From contig CALDFV010000186.1 of assembly GCA_937942145.1 (NCBI GenBank), positions 1 through 43,435 on the forward strand: a stretch of 43,435 nt of DNA. The letters are read 5' to 3'. This document shows, one piece after another, positions 26,411-34,497 of the stretch. The DNA comes from an uncultured Opitutaceae bacterium. GTDB lineage: Bacteria; Verrucomicrobiota; Verrucomicrobiia; Opitutales; Opitutaceae. Position 1 is the stretch's first letter. The number at the start of each line of letters is the position of its first letter. Under the pieces are notes generated by a model. The model saw only the letters and a program-made list of their open reading frames with translations. It did not search any database and was not told the origin of the DNA. The position numbers were made by a program, and so were the translations under genes.

Positions 26411-27796
26411 ATGAGAAATTTCACCATACCTCTAATTATTGTTGGAGTGAGCCTAAGCGTTAGCCTATTGGCTACTCAGCCGAATTTCATAGTCATTTTC
26501 ACAGACGATCAGGGCTATGGAGACCTGAGTTGCTTTGGAGGTGAACACGTGGATACGCCTCGAATTGACCAGATGGCGGCGGAGGGAATGAAGCTGACCA
26601 GTTTTTATGTCGCCGCACCGGTTTGCACCCCTTCGCGGGCGGCGCTCATGACCGGGAGTTATGCCCAGCGTGTCGATATGGGGCTAGGCTCTCGATTTGG
26701 GGTACTCCTCTCAGCCGATTCAAAGGGACTCAACCCAGATGAAATTACGATCGCGGAGGTACTGAAGGGCGCCGGCTACCGAACGGGGATATTCGGGAAA
26801 TGGCATCTCGGCGATCAACCGCCCTTTCTTCCGACCCGCCAAGGATTCAACGAGTTTTTCGGTATCCCCTACAGCCACGACATCCACCCCTATCATCCGA
26901 GACAAGACCATTTCCAGTTCCCGGCACTGCCTCTTCTGGACCAAGAATCGGTCATCGAAATGGACCCGGATGCGGACTTCCTCACGCAGCGGGTTACGGA
27001 ACGGGCGGTTCGATTTATTGAAGAAAATAGAGACAATCCCTTCTTCCTATACCTGCCTCAACCCATCCCTCACCGGCCCCTCCACGTTTCGCCATCCTAC
27101 ATGCAGGGAGTGGGATCGGAAATCACGGACAAGTTGAAAGACGAAAGGGAGTCCGTCGATTACAAGACAAGGGACCTGCTTTTTAAACAAGCCATCGCAG
27201 AGATCGACTCGTCTGTCGGGATGATTTTGGATACATTGAAAAAGGAAGGCATCGACGAAGACACCTTTGTGATTTTCACCTCCGACAATGGGCCCGCCGT
27301 GGGAAGTGCCGGACCGCTTCGGGGCAGAAAAGGCAGTACCTACGAAGGCGGGATGCGGGAAGCCACTGTCGTTCGCTGGCCGGGAAAGATTCCTGCAGGC
27401 ACAACGAATGCTGAACTCATGACCGCCATGGATCTATTCCCCACATTCGCAAAACTAGCGGGAGCTCGGATTCCTTCCGATCGCGTAATCGATGGTAAAG
27501 ACATCTGGCCGGTACTCGCTCACAACCAGAAGTCTCCGCACGAGGCCTTCTTCTATCACCGAGGCGAAACGCTCCTCGCCGTGCGATCGGGCAACTGGAA
27601 ATTGCACATCAACGAGGGAAAGACCTCAGAACTTTATGACTTGAAGAACGATATTGGCGAATCCAACAACGTTCTTAATAGGCATCCGCAGATCGCTAAG
27701 CGCCTCATGGGCCACATAGATTCGTTCGCTGCCGACCTCGCCGCAAACAGCCGGCCGGCTGCATTCGTGGAGAATCCCATCCCTCTAAATAAATAG
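26411..27796 (+). CDS. Exported S1-family sulfatase
   Basis: 461 residues from ATG 26411; the track start at 26273 lies inside the previous gene and adds a non-homologous, polar extension before the signal peptide (MRNFTIPLIIVGVSLSV...). 'FTDDQGYGD', CTPSR at 72-76, 'GIFGKWHLGDQPPF' and 'FTSDNGP' make a full active site. C-terminal 'GNWKLHINEGKTSELYDLKN' is the small subdomain. It is close in layout to both halves of the upstream two-domain enzyme ('KIPAG', 'PSDRVIDGKDIWP'). The substrate is unknown. Confidence 0.92.
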   Translation: MRNFTIPLIIVGVSLSVSLLATQPNFIVIFTDDQGYGDLSCFGGEHVDTPRIDQMAAEGMKLTSFYVAAPVCTPSRAALMTGSYAQRVDMGLGSRFGVLLSADSKGLNPDEITIAEVLKGAGYRTGIFGKWHLGDQPPFLPTRQGFNEFFGIPYSHDIHPYHPRQDHFQFPALPLLDQESVIEMDPDADFLTQRVTERAVRFIEENRDNPFFLYLPQPIPHRPLHVSPSYMQGVGSEITDKLKDERESVDYKTRDLLFKQAIAEIDSSVGMILDTLKKEGIDEDTFVIFTSDNGPAVGSAGPLRGRKGSTYEGGMREATVVRWPGKIPAGTTNAELMTAMDLFPTFAKLAGARIPSDRVIDGKDIWPVLAHNQKSPHEAFFYHRGETLLAVRSGNWKLHINEGKTSELYDLKNDIGESNNVLNRHPQIAKRLMGHIDSFAADLAANSRPAAFVENPIPLNK

Positions 27797-27815
27797 CTTC
27801 GACCAAAGTCTTCCC

Positions 27816-27883
27816 GGGAACGCCGCGCCCGGGGTCTGATTGGATAGGAACTACTGTTGGCTGAACTGGGGCGCGGCGTTCCC
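27816..27883. repeat. Long inverted repeat (family F), 15-bp perfect arms
   Basis: GGGAACGCCGCGCCC (27816-27830) and GGGCGCGGCGTTCCC (27869-27883) are exact reverse complements separated by 38 bases. The pair lies between two sulfatase genes. The outer ends lack the GTAG head of the other families, so it may be a different repeat class or a strong transcription-ending structure. Confidence 0.8.
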
Positions 27884-27958
27884 AAGGTCTGCTTCTCTTG
27901 CTGTATTCAACGAGAATCCCGTTGCCCTTGGGACGTTAGTTGCCCATCATCTCTCGCT

Positions 27959-29332
27959 ATGAACCCCAAGTCTACCTTAACTCTGTTGAGCGCTTTGGCG
28001 ATCGCGACAACAACTGCTTTTGCGGCGGATCGTCCGCATATCATCCTAATGCTGGCCGATGATCTGGGTAGCCGCGACATGAGCCATCGAGGCAGTAATA
28101 TCTCAACACCGCACATCGACCAACTTGCCAGCCGAGGCGTAGTGATCGACCCCTTTTATGTCCAGTCCGTCTGTTCCCCGACTCGAGCAGCACTAATGAC
28201 CGGTCGCTATCCCATTCGACTAGGAATGCAGTGTAGCGTGGTGCGACCCTGGGCCAGCCACGGGTTGCCACTTGACGAAAGGACTCTTCCACAGGCCTTA
28301 AAGGAAAGTGGATACACAACTGCCGTCGTCGGAAAATGGCATCTGGGGCACGCCATACCCGAATATCTTCCATTGCAACGCGGTTTCGACAAACAATACG
28401 GGCACTATAACGGGGCGCTCGACTATTACACTCACAAGCGTGAAGGGGGTCACGACTGGCACCAGAACGATCAGCCGAACTATGACGAAGGCTACACCAC
28501 TGACTTGATCGGAAGAGAAGCATCTCGAATTATTAAGGAACACGACCCTGGTACGCCGCTGTTTCTCTACGTGCCGTTTAACGCTCCTCATTCTCCCTAC
28601 CAAGCGCCCGATGAGCATTTAGAACGGAATAAACACATCAAAGACAAGATAAGGCAGACCCACGCGGGAATGGTCACCAGCATGGACGATGCCATTGGCC
28701 AGATTGTTGATGCGGCCAGCCAGCGCCTTCCAAGAGAGGATACGCTGATCTTCTTCTGTTCTGACAACGGGGGCATTCTGCGAGCGGGCTCCAATGGCGA
28801 TCTGCGCGGAGAGAAATCCCACGTTTATGAAGGTGGCGTCCGGGCTCCAGCAATCATGGTCTGGGAAGGGACCATCAAGGAAGGCTCCGTAGTTAAGGAA
28901 CCGCTACATATTACGGATCTCTATCCCACTCTACTGGGATTAACCGGAACCTCCCTTAAGCAGGAAAAGTCCCTGGACGGAAAAGACGCCTGGGCGACGA
29001 TTACCCGAGGAAGGCGTTCTCCTCACGAATACATCCTAATCGACTCCACCCCATTTCGAGGTGCCCTTCGTATGGGCGACTGGAAGCTGATACGCAATGG
29101 AACCGCCAACGCGAACGTCCCCACCTCACTAGGGGAAGACAAATGGGAATTGTACAATTTAAAAACCGACCCCTACGAGAAAAACGATTTGCATCAGAAA
29201 AGCCCTCGAGATTTCCAGCGACTGAAAACGAAATTCCAGGAACTGTCTGGCCAAGCGGTACCCCCGCATATTCCTCCCTCAGGACTGCCCGCAGATTTTG
29301 AGGTGCCTAAAATTTGGGGACATTTTGAATGA
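27959..29332 (+). CDS. Exported S1-family sulfatase (CSPTR type)
   Basis: 457 residues from ATG 27959. The track's TTG start (27857) lies in the inverted repeat and adds 34 unrelated residues before a clear signal peptide (about 1-22, AFA-A). The formylglycine motif is CSPTR at 72-76. 'LADDLGSRD' carries the Asp pair, with SRD replacing the common GYGD; 'AVVGKWHLGHAIPEYLP' and 'FCSDNGG' complete the site. 'RGFDKQYGHYNGALDYYTH' and 'GGHDWHQN' are typical of arylsulfatase B-like enzymes. It is the last of the plus-strand sulfatase run. Confidence 0.92.
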   Translation: MNPKSTLTLLSALAIATTTAFAADRPHIILMLADDLGSRDMSHRGSNISTPHIDQLASRGVVIDPFYVQSVCSPTRAALMTGRYPIRLGMQCSVVRPWASHGLPLDERTLPQALKESGYTTAVVGKWHLGHAIPEYLPLQRGFDKQYGHYNGALDYYTHKREGGHDWHQNDQPNYDEGYTTDLIGREASRIIKEHDPGTPLFLYVPFNAPHSPYQAPDEHLERNKHIKDKIRQTHAGMVTSMDDAIGQIVDAASQRLPREDTLIFFCSDNGGILRAGSNGDLRGEKSHVYEGGVRAPAIMVWEGTIKEGSVVKEPLHITDLYPTLLGLTGTSLKQEKSLDGKDAWATITRGRRSPHEYILIDSTPFRGALRMGDWKLIRNGTANANVPTSLGEDKWELYNLKTDPYEKNDLHQKSPRDFQRLKTKFQELSGQAVPPHIPPSGLPADFEVPKIWGHFE

Positions 29333-29372
29333 AGCTTAAAAGGCAAAGATTGAATTGGCACTAGGCCAAAAC

Positions 29373-29396
29373 GTAGGAGCGGTTTTACACCGCGAT
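29373..29396 (+). repeat. REP family B, first arm
   Basis: GTAGGAGCGGTTTTACACCG then CGAT; stem GCGGT / ACCGC. Pairs with the inverted copy at 29590-29613. Confidence 0.85.
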
Positions 29397-29439
29397 TTCT
29401 AAGAAAGTGCCTTATATGTATCAAATACTAAGCGGGGAG

Positions 29440-29490
29440 GTAGGACTGCTTATCCGTTCGACTGAGCTCGCGGCCGAAGCCCTAAGCAGC
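29440..29490 (+). repeat. REP family D copy interrupted in its loop by another palindrome
   Basis: The left half GTAGGACTGCTTATCC (29440-29455) and right half CTAAGCAGC (29482-29490) match family D, but about 26 bases ('GTTCGACTGAGCTCG...') are inserted where other copies have the loop. The insert is itself imperfectly palindromic (TTCG...CGAA with a central GAGCTC). It is either a nested repeat or a longer ancestral form. Confidence 0.7.
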
Positions 29491-29511
29491 TGAAAAAGGA
29501 TGAAACAATGC

Positions 29512-29537
29512 GGCTGACTTGGGATAGTCAGCCCTAC
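29512..29537 (-). repeat. REP family D, inverted arm (compensated stem)
   Basis: GGCTGACT and AGTCAGCC flank the loop, followed by CTAC. Compared with GGCTGCTTA / TAAGCAGCC in the copy at 34435, the stem positions changed in matching pairs. Confidence 0.82.
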
Positions 29538-29589
29538 CTTTCGACTTATGGGACACCCTCTGAGGTGATAATATCTTAACGCTAGTCCA

Positions 29590-29613
29590 ATCGCGGTATA
29601 AAACCGCTCCTAC
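29590..29613 (-). repeat. REP family B, inverted arm
   Basis: Reverse complement GTAGGAGCGGTTTTATACCG then CGAT. It forms the outer pair with 29373-29396 and ends 26 bases from the minus-strand sulfatase stop. Confidence 0.85.
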
Positions 29614-29639
29614 ACCATGAACAACTTCAAAAATGGAGC

Positions 29640-31088
29640 TTATTTTTTAATATCCGAAATCGTCCTTCGCTCTGCCTCCACTTCCTCAAACCAAGTCTCA
29701 AGTTGCCCTAGCATATTGCTCACTCTATCTGGAAACTTTGCGGCTAAGTCATTCTCCTCTCCTGGATCGATTGACAAATCGTAGAGTTCAGGGGTTTCGG
29801 GCGGGGGAAGGTTCACCCTGGGAACCGGAAGCAGTTCGGAAACTGAAAGCGGGTCCTTTTTGTGCCGCTGATCCGCCTCTACAAAGGCCTGGGTTCTGCG
29901 TTCATCCTCTTCGCTCACATAAAGCTCTTTGCTAAAGAAGCGTGTGCCCTTGATCATCGGTCTCACCAATTTCCAGTTCCCGTCTCGCATCGCGGCATTG
30001 GTACCAATATTCGGCTCGTAGAAATTCCATTGCCAAAACCGCCTGGGCTCAAGGTTGACCTCCCCTCCCAAAAGTTTCGGCGAGAGATCATGACCATCGA
30101 ATGCGGGCCCATAGACCCGACTAGCTCCTGTCAACGTGATGAGGGTTGGGAGCCAGTCGGTAAAGTGAGTCAGGTCATCATTCACGGCCCCTGCCGCTAT
30201 TCGCCCAGGGAAGCGAACGATCATGGGAACGCGAATACCGCCTTCATAGATCCAGCCTTTGCTGCCCCGCATCCCGCAATTAAAACGTTCGTTGAAAGTG
30301 TCCTCCCCCGGTTCCAACATGTAGGGAGGATTGAAAAACGCCGGACCATTGTCGCTGGTAAAGAGTACGATGGTGTTTTCCGCCAGGCGCTTGTCCTCGA
30401 GAGATTGGAGGATACGTCCAATCCCTTGATCCATGATCTCAATCATCGCATAAGTAGTGGCGGTCACTCTATTCAGCCCCAGTGATCGGTATTTTTCAAC
30501 GGCCTCCTCAGGCGCTTGAAAAGGAGAGTGCGGTGCGGTGTAGGCCATCTGAAGAAAGAATGGAGAATCCTGGTGTCTCTCAATGAATGAGAGCCCTTCT
30601 TCAGTCAGGACGTCGGTCATGTACCGCCCATCAGACTGACGATAGCCTTCATTAACTCGCAGTGTGTAGTCGTAGTAGTCGGACCAGCCGCCGCAAAAAC
30701 CGACGAACTCCTGAAAACCACGGGCATTTGGCTCAAACCGATTGTCGAGAGCTCCGTTGTGCCACTTGCCCACCAAACCGGTCGCGTATCCGGAATGCTG
30801 AAACATGTCTGCCATCGTAACCTCTCGCAACGCGATGCGGTCCAAACCATGAAGCTCATGCTGGGTTATGGCCCCCGTACGATGAGGAACGCGACCGGTC
30901 ATTAGTGATGCCCGAGCCGGAGAACAAATCGGCGAAGCGGAGTAGTGCTGACGGAAACACATGCCCTCATTCATCAACGAATCAAGATTGGGCGTCTGGA
31001 CGGCTGGATTGAAAGCCCCAAAATCACCGTAGCCCATGTCGTCGGCGACGATGAGAATCACGTTTGGCTTTGGGACACTCATATTCAA
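29640..31088 (-). CDS. S1-family sulfatase without signal peptide (CSPAR type)
   Basis: 482 residues. 'NVILIVADDMGYGDFG' at about 9-24, formylglycine motif CSPAR at 55-59, 'GLVGKWHNG' and 'FTSDNGP' are all present. The protein starts MNMSVPKPNV with no signal peptide, so it is either cytoplasmic or exported by another route. The C-terminal part has an insert ('FFSKELYVSEEDERRTQAFVEADQRHKKDPLSV') before the 'ELYDLSIDPGEENDLA' subdomain. It lies 37 bases after the cyclophilin gene, last in a minus-strand set with DUF1552 and DUF1592, unlike the plus-strand sulfatases it converges with. The substrate is unknown. Confidence 0.92.
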   Translation of the reverse strand: MNMSVPKPNVILIVADDMGYGDFGAFNPAVQTPNLDSLMNEGMCFRQHYSASPICSPARASLMTGRVPHRTGAITQHELHGLDRIALREVTMADMFQHSGYATGLVGKWHNGALDNRFEPNARGFQEFVGFCGGWSDYYDYTLRVNEGYRQSDGRYMTDVLTEEGLSFIERHQDSPFFLQMAYTAPHSPFQAPEEAVEKYRSLGLNRVTATTYAMIEIMDQGIGRILQSLEDKRLAENTIVLFTSDNGPAFFNPPYMLEPGEDTFNERFNCGMRGSKGWIYEGGIRVPMIVRFPGRIAAGAVNDDLTHFTDWLPTLITLTGASRVYGPAFDGHDLSPKLLGGEVNLEPRRFWQWNFYEPNIGTNAAMRDGNWKLVRPMIKGTRFFSKELYVSEEDERRTQAFVEADQRHKKDPLSVSELLPVPRVNLPPPETPELYDLSIDPGEENDLAAKFPDRVSNMLGQLETWFEEVEAERRTISDIKK

Positions 31089-31125
31089 CAGGGCGCTATT
31101 AGCAATTTATAGATCCTATGCGGTT

Positions 31126-31749
31126 TCAATCTCGTTCGAATGAAACAAACAAAACCGGCTCCACCAGCGATTGACCACTGGTGTATTCTAGTTTGTCCGG
31201 ATCTGAGGGAATCGTCTTCATTTCCTGGATGCGCTTAACAATTTCCATTCCATCAATCACCCTTCCAAACGCTGCGAATCCCTGACCATCGGGATTGCGC
31301 TCACCGCCATAGTCCAAACTGGGCTGATCGTTGATGCAGATAAATAACTCCGAGGTCCCTGAGTCGGGCTCGCTACGAGCCATGGACAAGGTTCCATGAA
31401 GATGCTTGAGCCCCGTTTCACTCGTCCTTTCCAAGACAATGGGATCAAACGATACAGCCCCTTCCTTCCCCGCCAATCCTCCTTGGATCACTTCAATTTT
31501 CACCGTATTCTGTTCTTGGTTATCCATACGAACCACCCGATAAAAACTGCCACCCTCAAAATGCCCTCCTTCGACATACTTTAGGAAGTTCGCGACCGTC
31601 AATGGGGCCTTATCAGGAAAGAGCTCAAAACGGATCTCTCCCGCCGTAGTCACAAGATTTACATTTATCGGTTTCGCATAGGCAAAATTTGCTAAGTTCA
31701 AAACCAAGGCCGTGAAGGCAACTTTACTAGCGATACGAAAATGGGTCAT
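31126..31749 (-). CDS. Exported cyclophilin-type peptidyl-prolyl isomerase
   Basis: 207 residues. Signal peptide about 1-25 (ending AYA-K). Cyclophilin core: 'VTTAGEIRFELFPDKAPLTV', 'NFLKYVEGGHFEGGSFYRVV', 'GTLSMARSEPDSGTSELFIC', 'GFAAFGRVIDGMEIVKRI'. It catalyses proline isomerisation during folding of exported proteins. The common 'Q(G/D)GDPTG'-type loop is replaced by 'VIQGGLAGKEG', as in several bacterial periplasmic members. It sits between DUF1592 and a sulfatase with short gaps (53 and 37 bases), suggesting co-expression with secreted neighbours that need folding help. Confidence 0.92.
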   Translation of the reverse strand: MTHFRIASKVAFTALVLNLANFAYAKPINVNLVTTAGEIRFELFPDKAPLTVANFLKYVEGGHFEGGSFYRVVRMDNQEQNTVKIEVIQGGLAGKEGAVSFDPIVLERTSETGLKHLHGTLSMARSEPDSGTSELFICINDQPSLDYGGERNPDGQGFAAFGRVIDGMEIVKRIQEMKTIPSDPDKLEYTSGQSLVEPVLFVSFERD

Positions 31750-31802
31750 TTCACAACTACACCGTCTGGAAAACTAAACGGTCTTTGCCAAGACTACGCA
31801 AA

Positions 31803-34484
31803 CTATCTCGTCCGGAAACTCTCCGAATCAATCAGGTCTAGAAGCAAGTCCTTGAAACCTTCCTCGGTCTCAACATTCGCATCAACAATCTTCCCAATGA
31901 GCTTCCGGTCACTGTAGTTCATGGAACGGCCGGTGGCATAGGTGAGGAGCTTTTCAGAAAGGCATTCGGCGAAGGGTGTTATGTCGTTCACAAGATAGGT
32001 TTTAAGGTCTCTGATATCTCGCAGGATAGTGCCGTCGGGTAAAACACCGTCCGTCTCGACGGGAAGGCCTTTGTTTGACTTGTCTTTGGATTTTCCCGAC
32101 AGATTTGGATAGTGGGTACGCCAACGGCCGATCGGATCGAATGACTCAAAAACAAATCCTATCGGATCGATTTTCTTGTGGCACCCCGCGCACGAGTCAT
32201 CTGACATATGGGCCGCAAGCATCTCACGGGGGGTTTCCGCCTTGGAAGTATCAGGGGTTAAAGCGGGAACCGCATCGGGCGGATCCCGAGGCGGATCCCC
32301 TAGAATATTCTCTAACATCCATACGCCGCGAACAACCGGTTGGGTATCAACTCCGTTCGCCGTTGCGGTCATGATCCCCGCCATCCCAAGGATTCCTCCG
32401 TACCGACCCCCCTTTTCAAACTCCACCCTCTGAAGATCCTTCCGGTCTCTGTTCTTTCTCATCGGAAGCTCGTATACATAAGTGCCGATCGATTCATTCG
32501 TGTATGTAAAACCGGGATCGATAAAGTCTACTATGGGTCGATTAGAAGCCAACATCTCTGTGAAGAAGAGGTTGGGCTCGGTTATGAGCGATCTCTTTTC
32601 ATCATCCCCGTACTTGAACTTCCTTGGCTCTGGGAAGAGTGTTTTGTCGGGAGTAAGTTGATCTAACGCTGCCAAGTCCAGCCATTGGTCGAGAAAGCTC
32701 TCAACAAAAGTGTCCAATTCCTTTTTACTCAGCAATCGGATCGCTTGGTCACGCAACTTCGACGAATCTAAAAGCGCTCCATTCCGAGCCAGTTTGTAGA
32801 GTTCAGCATCAGGAGGGCGTGAAGTTAGAAAATAGGACAACCGCGATGCTAAATCAAAAGAATCCAGAGGTCCTGATTCAAAATCTCGGTACAAAAAATA
32901 AGGCGATGTCAAAGCCGTTCGAAAGGCAAAATGCAATCCTTCCTCCAGCCTGCCAGATGGTTTACGCTCCGCTTCGACCATAGCTACGTATTCATCAATC
33001 ACTGACTTTTTAACCGGGCGACGAAATACTCTGGGAAGAAACTCCTGCAAAAACTCTTCTACAGCAGCCTGATCCGTTCTGCCCCTCAGGGATGCCGTCA
33101 GCTGACTTGATTTACCTTTCCAGTATAGATCGTCCGCACCGTCAGCTAACTCAATGGGACCGAATGCTATTGCTTTGTGGACGTCAAGGGCAGGGCCTTC
33201 CTCGAAATGCTTGTACTGCAGGACTTCGGTCGTCAGGCGAAGATTCTTTGTCACGAGCTTGACCAGCTCATCCAATGACTCTTCTTCAGGAGGTTCTGGA
33301 AGCAGGTCTGATTTCATCAGAGTTTTCAATCGCTCCCAGCCAATACGACCTCGTTCGACCACCCCATCGGCTTGCTTATAGGCTGCGGCAAGGAGCGGTT
33401 CCTCGAGAAAGAGCTTTTTCACATGAGCTGGGAGTTTCTCCCTATCCTCTGCCAACAAAGAATTTCCGTACCGTAGCGCAATGGTCTCCCCTTTTTCGAG
33501 GAGCGCCTCCATCGAATATTCCCTGCTGGAGGATTCTAAGATCTCGAATTCACCCAACAACCGAATCGAGTCTATTCGTTGACCCGGAGCTTCAACCGCA
33601 TCAACCGCATGAACGCTGCAAATAATCGAATCCCCTTCAGTCGGATTAAAGGCTGAAAGCTCCAAATTGACGCGATAAATGCCGGTAGTGCTCGCCTCGA
33701 ATTTACTTGGCCAACTCGCGCTAGCCGATATGGCCTCCGAACTCGAAACCAATCTCATCACATCATCGACAAGAAGGCCCGATGAGTAGGCATATGTGAA
33801 ATCAGCCGCAGTCAAGTAAGACTCGGATGGCTCAATCGGCTTTCGCAATGGGGGAAAAAGCTTTTCAGCCAAGTCAGTCGCAACTTCTGAATACGACTGC
33901 ATCAGCGCACCCGACAAGGGGAGCGCTTCGCTTTGATTATCGAAACCATGAGATTCGCTGTCGATCGGAAAGCTATCTGGAAGTACGTATCCAATATCCA
34001 GTAAGGAGTTGATACTATTGACGTACTCTCTCCGATTGAGTCGCCGGATCACGGTACCACCAATAGGCGAATGTTTAGATAGCGATGCGTCTAGCCAGCC
34101 GATGAGTCGGTCTCTTTCTTCAGTGGATGGCTGACGTTTCTTCTTGGGAGGCATCTCACCCGACTTAAGCATTCTGAGGGCACGCTCCCAAATATCGAGC
34201 CTCTCCTTTTGCTGCCAGTCGATCGCTAGCTCCTCAAGACTGACCTCTCCTTTTCTTTCGATGTCATCGTGGCAATCGAGGCAGTAGGACTCTAGCAAAG
34301 CGTATTCAGTTTTGGGTATCGGCTCGTTCGCATGAGCGATCACTGGAACTAAGAGGATAAAAATCGCCCAATAGATACTGGGAATCTGGTAGGGCGGCTT
34401 ATCCCTAAGCAGCCGCTTCTTTCGCCTATTCTCCGGCTGCTTAGGGATAAGCAGCCCTACCACTAATTCGATTGCCCGGATCAC
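31803..34484 (-). CDS. DUF1587/DUF1592/DUF1588/DUF1585 cytochrome-type exported protein
   Basis: 893 residues in the track ORF. A haem site CLDCH follows the signal segment ('LLESYCLDCHDDIERKGEVS'). DUF1587 is near 'IRRLNRREYVNSINSLLDI'; DUF1592 near 'FRTALTSPYFLYRDFESG', 'FDLASRLSYFLTSRPPD'; DUF1588 has a second haem site 'DDSCAGCHKKIDPIGFVFES'; DUF1585 is at the end ('LLTYATGRSMNYSD'). The track start is a GTG 13 bases after the DUF1552 stop. The first ~35 codons are largely REP sequence encoding a basic stretch ('KQPENRRKKRLLRDKPP') before the hydrophobic signal segment, and no ATG lies between, so the true start is uncertain (GTG 34484, GTG 34463 or a rare ATT). It pairs with DUF1552 as in other Verrucomicrobia and Planctomycetes. 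Redox role inferred. Confidence 0.88.
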   Translation of the reverse strand: MIRAIELVVGLLIPKQPENRRKKRLLRDKPPYQIPSIYWAIFILLVPVIAHANEPIPKTEYALLESYCLDCHDDIERKGEVSLEELAIDWQQKERLDIWERALRMLKSGEMPPKKKRQPSTEERDRLIGWLDASLSKHSPIGGTVIRRLNRREYVNSINSLLDIGYVLPDSFPIDSESHGFDNQSEALPLSGALMQSYSEVATDLAEKLFPPLRKPIEPSESYLTAADFTYAYSSGLLVDDVMRLVSSSEAISASASWPSKFEASTTGIYRVNLELSAFNPTEGDSIICSVHAVDAVEAPGQRIDSIRLLGEFEILESSSREYSMEALLEKGETIALRYGNSLLAEDREKLPAHVKKLFLEEPLLAAAYKQADGVVERGRIGWERLKTLMKSDLLPEPPEEESLDELVKLVTKNLRLTTEVLQYKHFEEGPALDVHKAIAFGPIELADGADDLYWKGKSSQLTASLRGRTDQAAVEEFLQEFLPRVFRRPVKKSVIDEYVAMVEAERKPSGRLEEGLHFAFRTALTSPYFLYRDFESGPLDSFDLASRLSYFLTSRPPDAELYKLARNGALLDSSKLRDQAIRLLSKKELDTFVESFLDQWLDLAALDQLTPDKTLFPEPRKFKYGDDEKRSLITEPNLFFTEMLASNRPIVDFIDPGFTYTNESIGTYVYELPMRKNRDRKDLQRVEFEKGGRYGGILGMAGIMTATANGVDTQPVVRGVWMLENILGDPPRDPPDAVPALTPDTSKAETPREMLAAHMSDDSCAGCHKKIDPIGFVFESFDPIGRWRTHYPNLSGKSKDKSNKGLPVETDGVLPDGTILRDIRDLKTYLVNDITPFAECLSEKLLTYATGRSMNYSDRKLIGKIVDANVETEEGFKDLLLDLIDSESFRTR
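34389..34414 (+). repeat. REP family D arm inside the DUF1592 reading frame
   Basis: GTAGGGCGGCTTATCCCTAA then GCAGCC. Pairs with 34435-34460. Both arms lie between the predicted GTG start and the signal-peptide hydrophobic segment of the minus-strand DUF1592 gene. Confidence 0.88.
34435..34460 (-). repeat. REP family D, inverted arm (best copy)
   Basis: GGCTGCTTA-GGGA-TAAGCAGCC forms a perfect 9-bp stem and is followed by CTAC (GTAG head on the reverse strand). It serves as the reference for the family. It is translated in frame as part of the DUF1592 N-terminus. Confidence 0.9.
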
Positions 34485-34497
34485 GCAGTTAACCTGT

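Larger units (their letters stand above)
29333..29639. other. Convergent intergenic region with nested REP repeats
   Basis: A 307-base gap between convergent sulfatases. It holds a family B outward-headed pair (29373-29396, 29590-29613) enclosing family D sequences (29440-29490, 29512-29537). No ORF or separate terminator was found; the hairpins may themselves end transcription. Confidence 0.75.

Noticed and set aside
27857-27958. TTG start for the CSPTR sulfatase
   Set aside because: It is encoded by the inverted repeat and precedes a clear signal peptide starting at ATG 27959.
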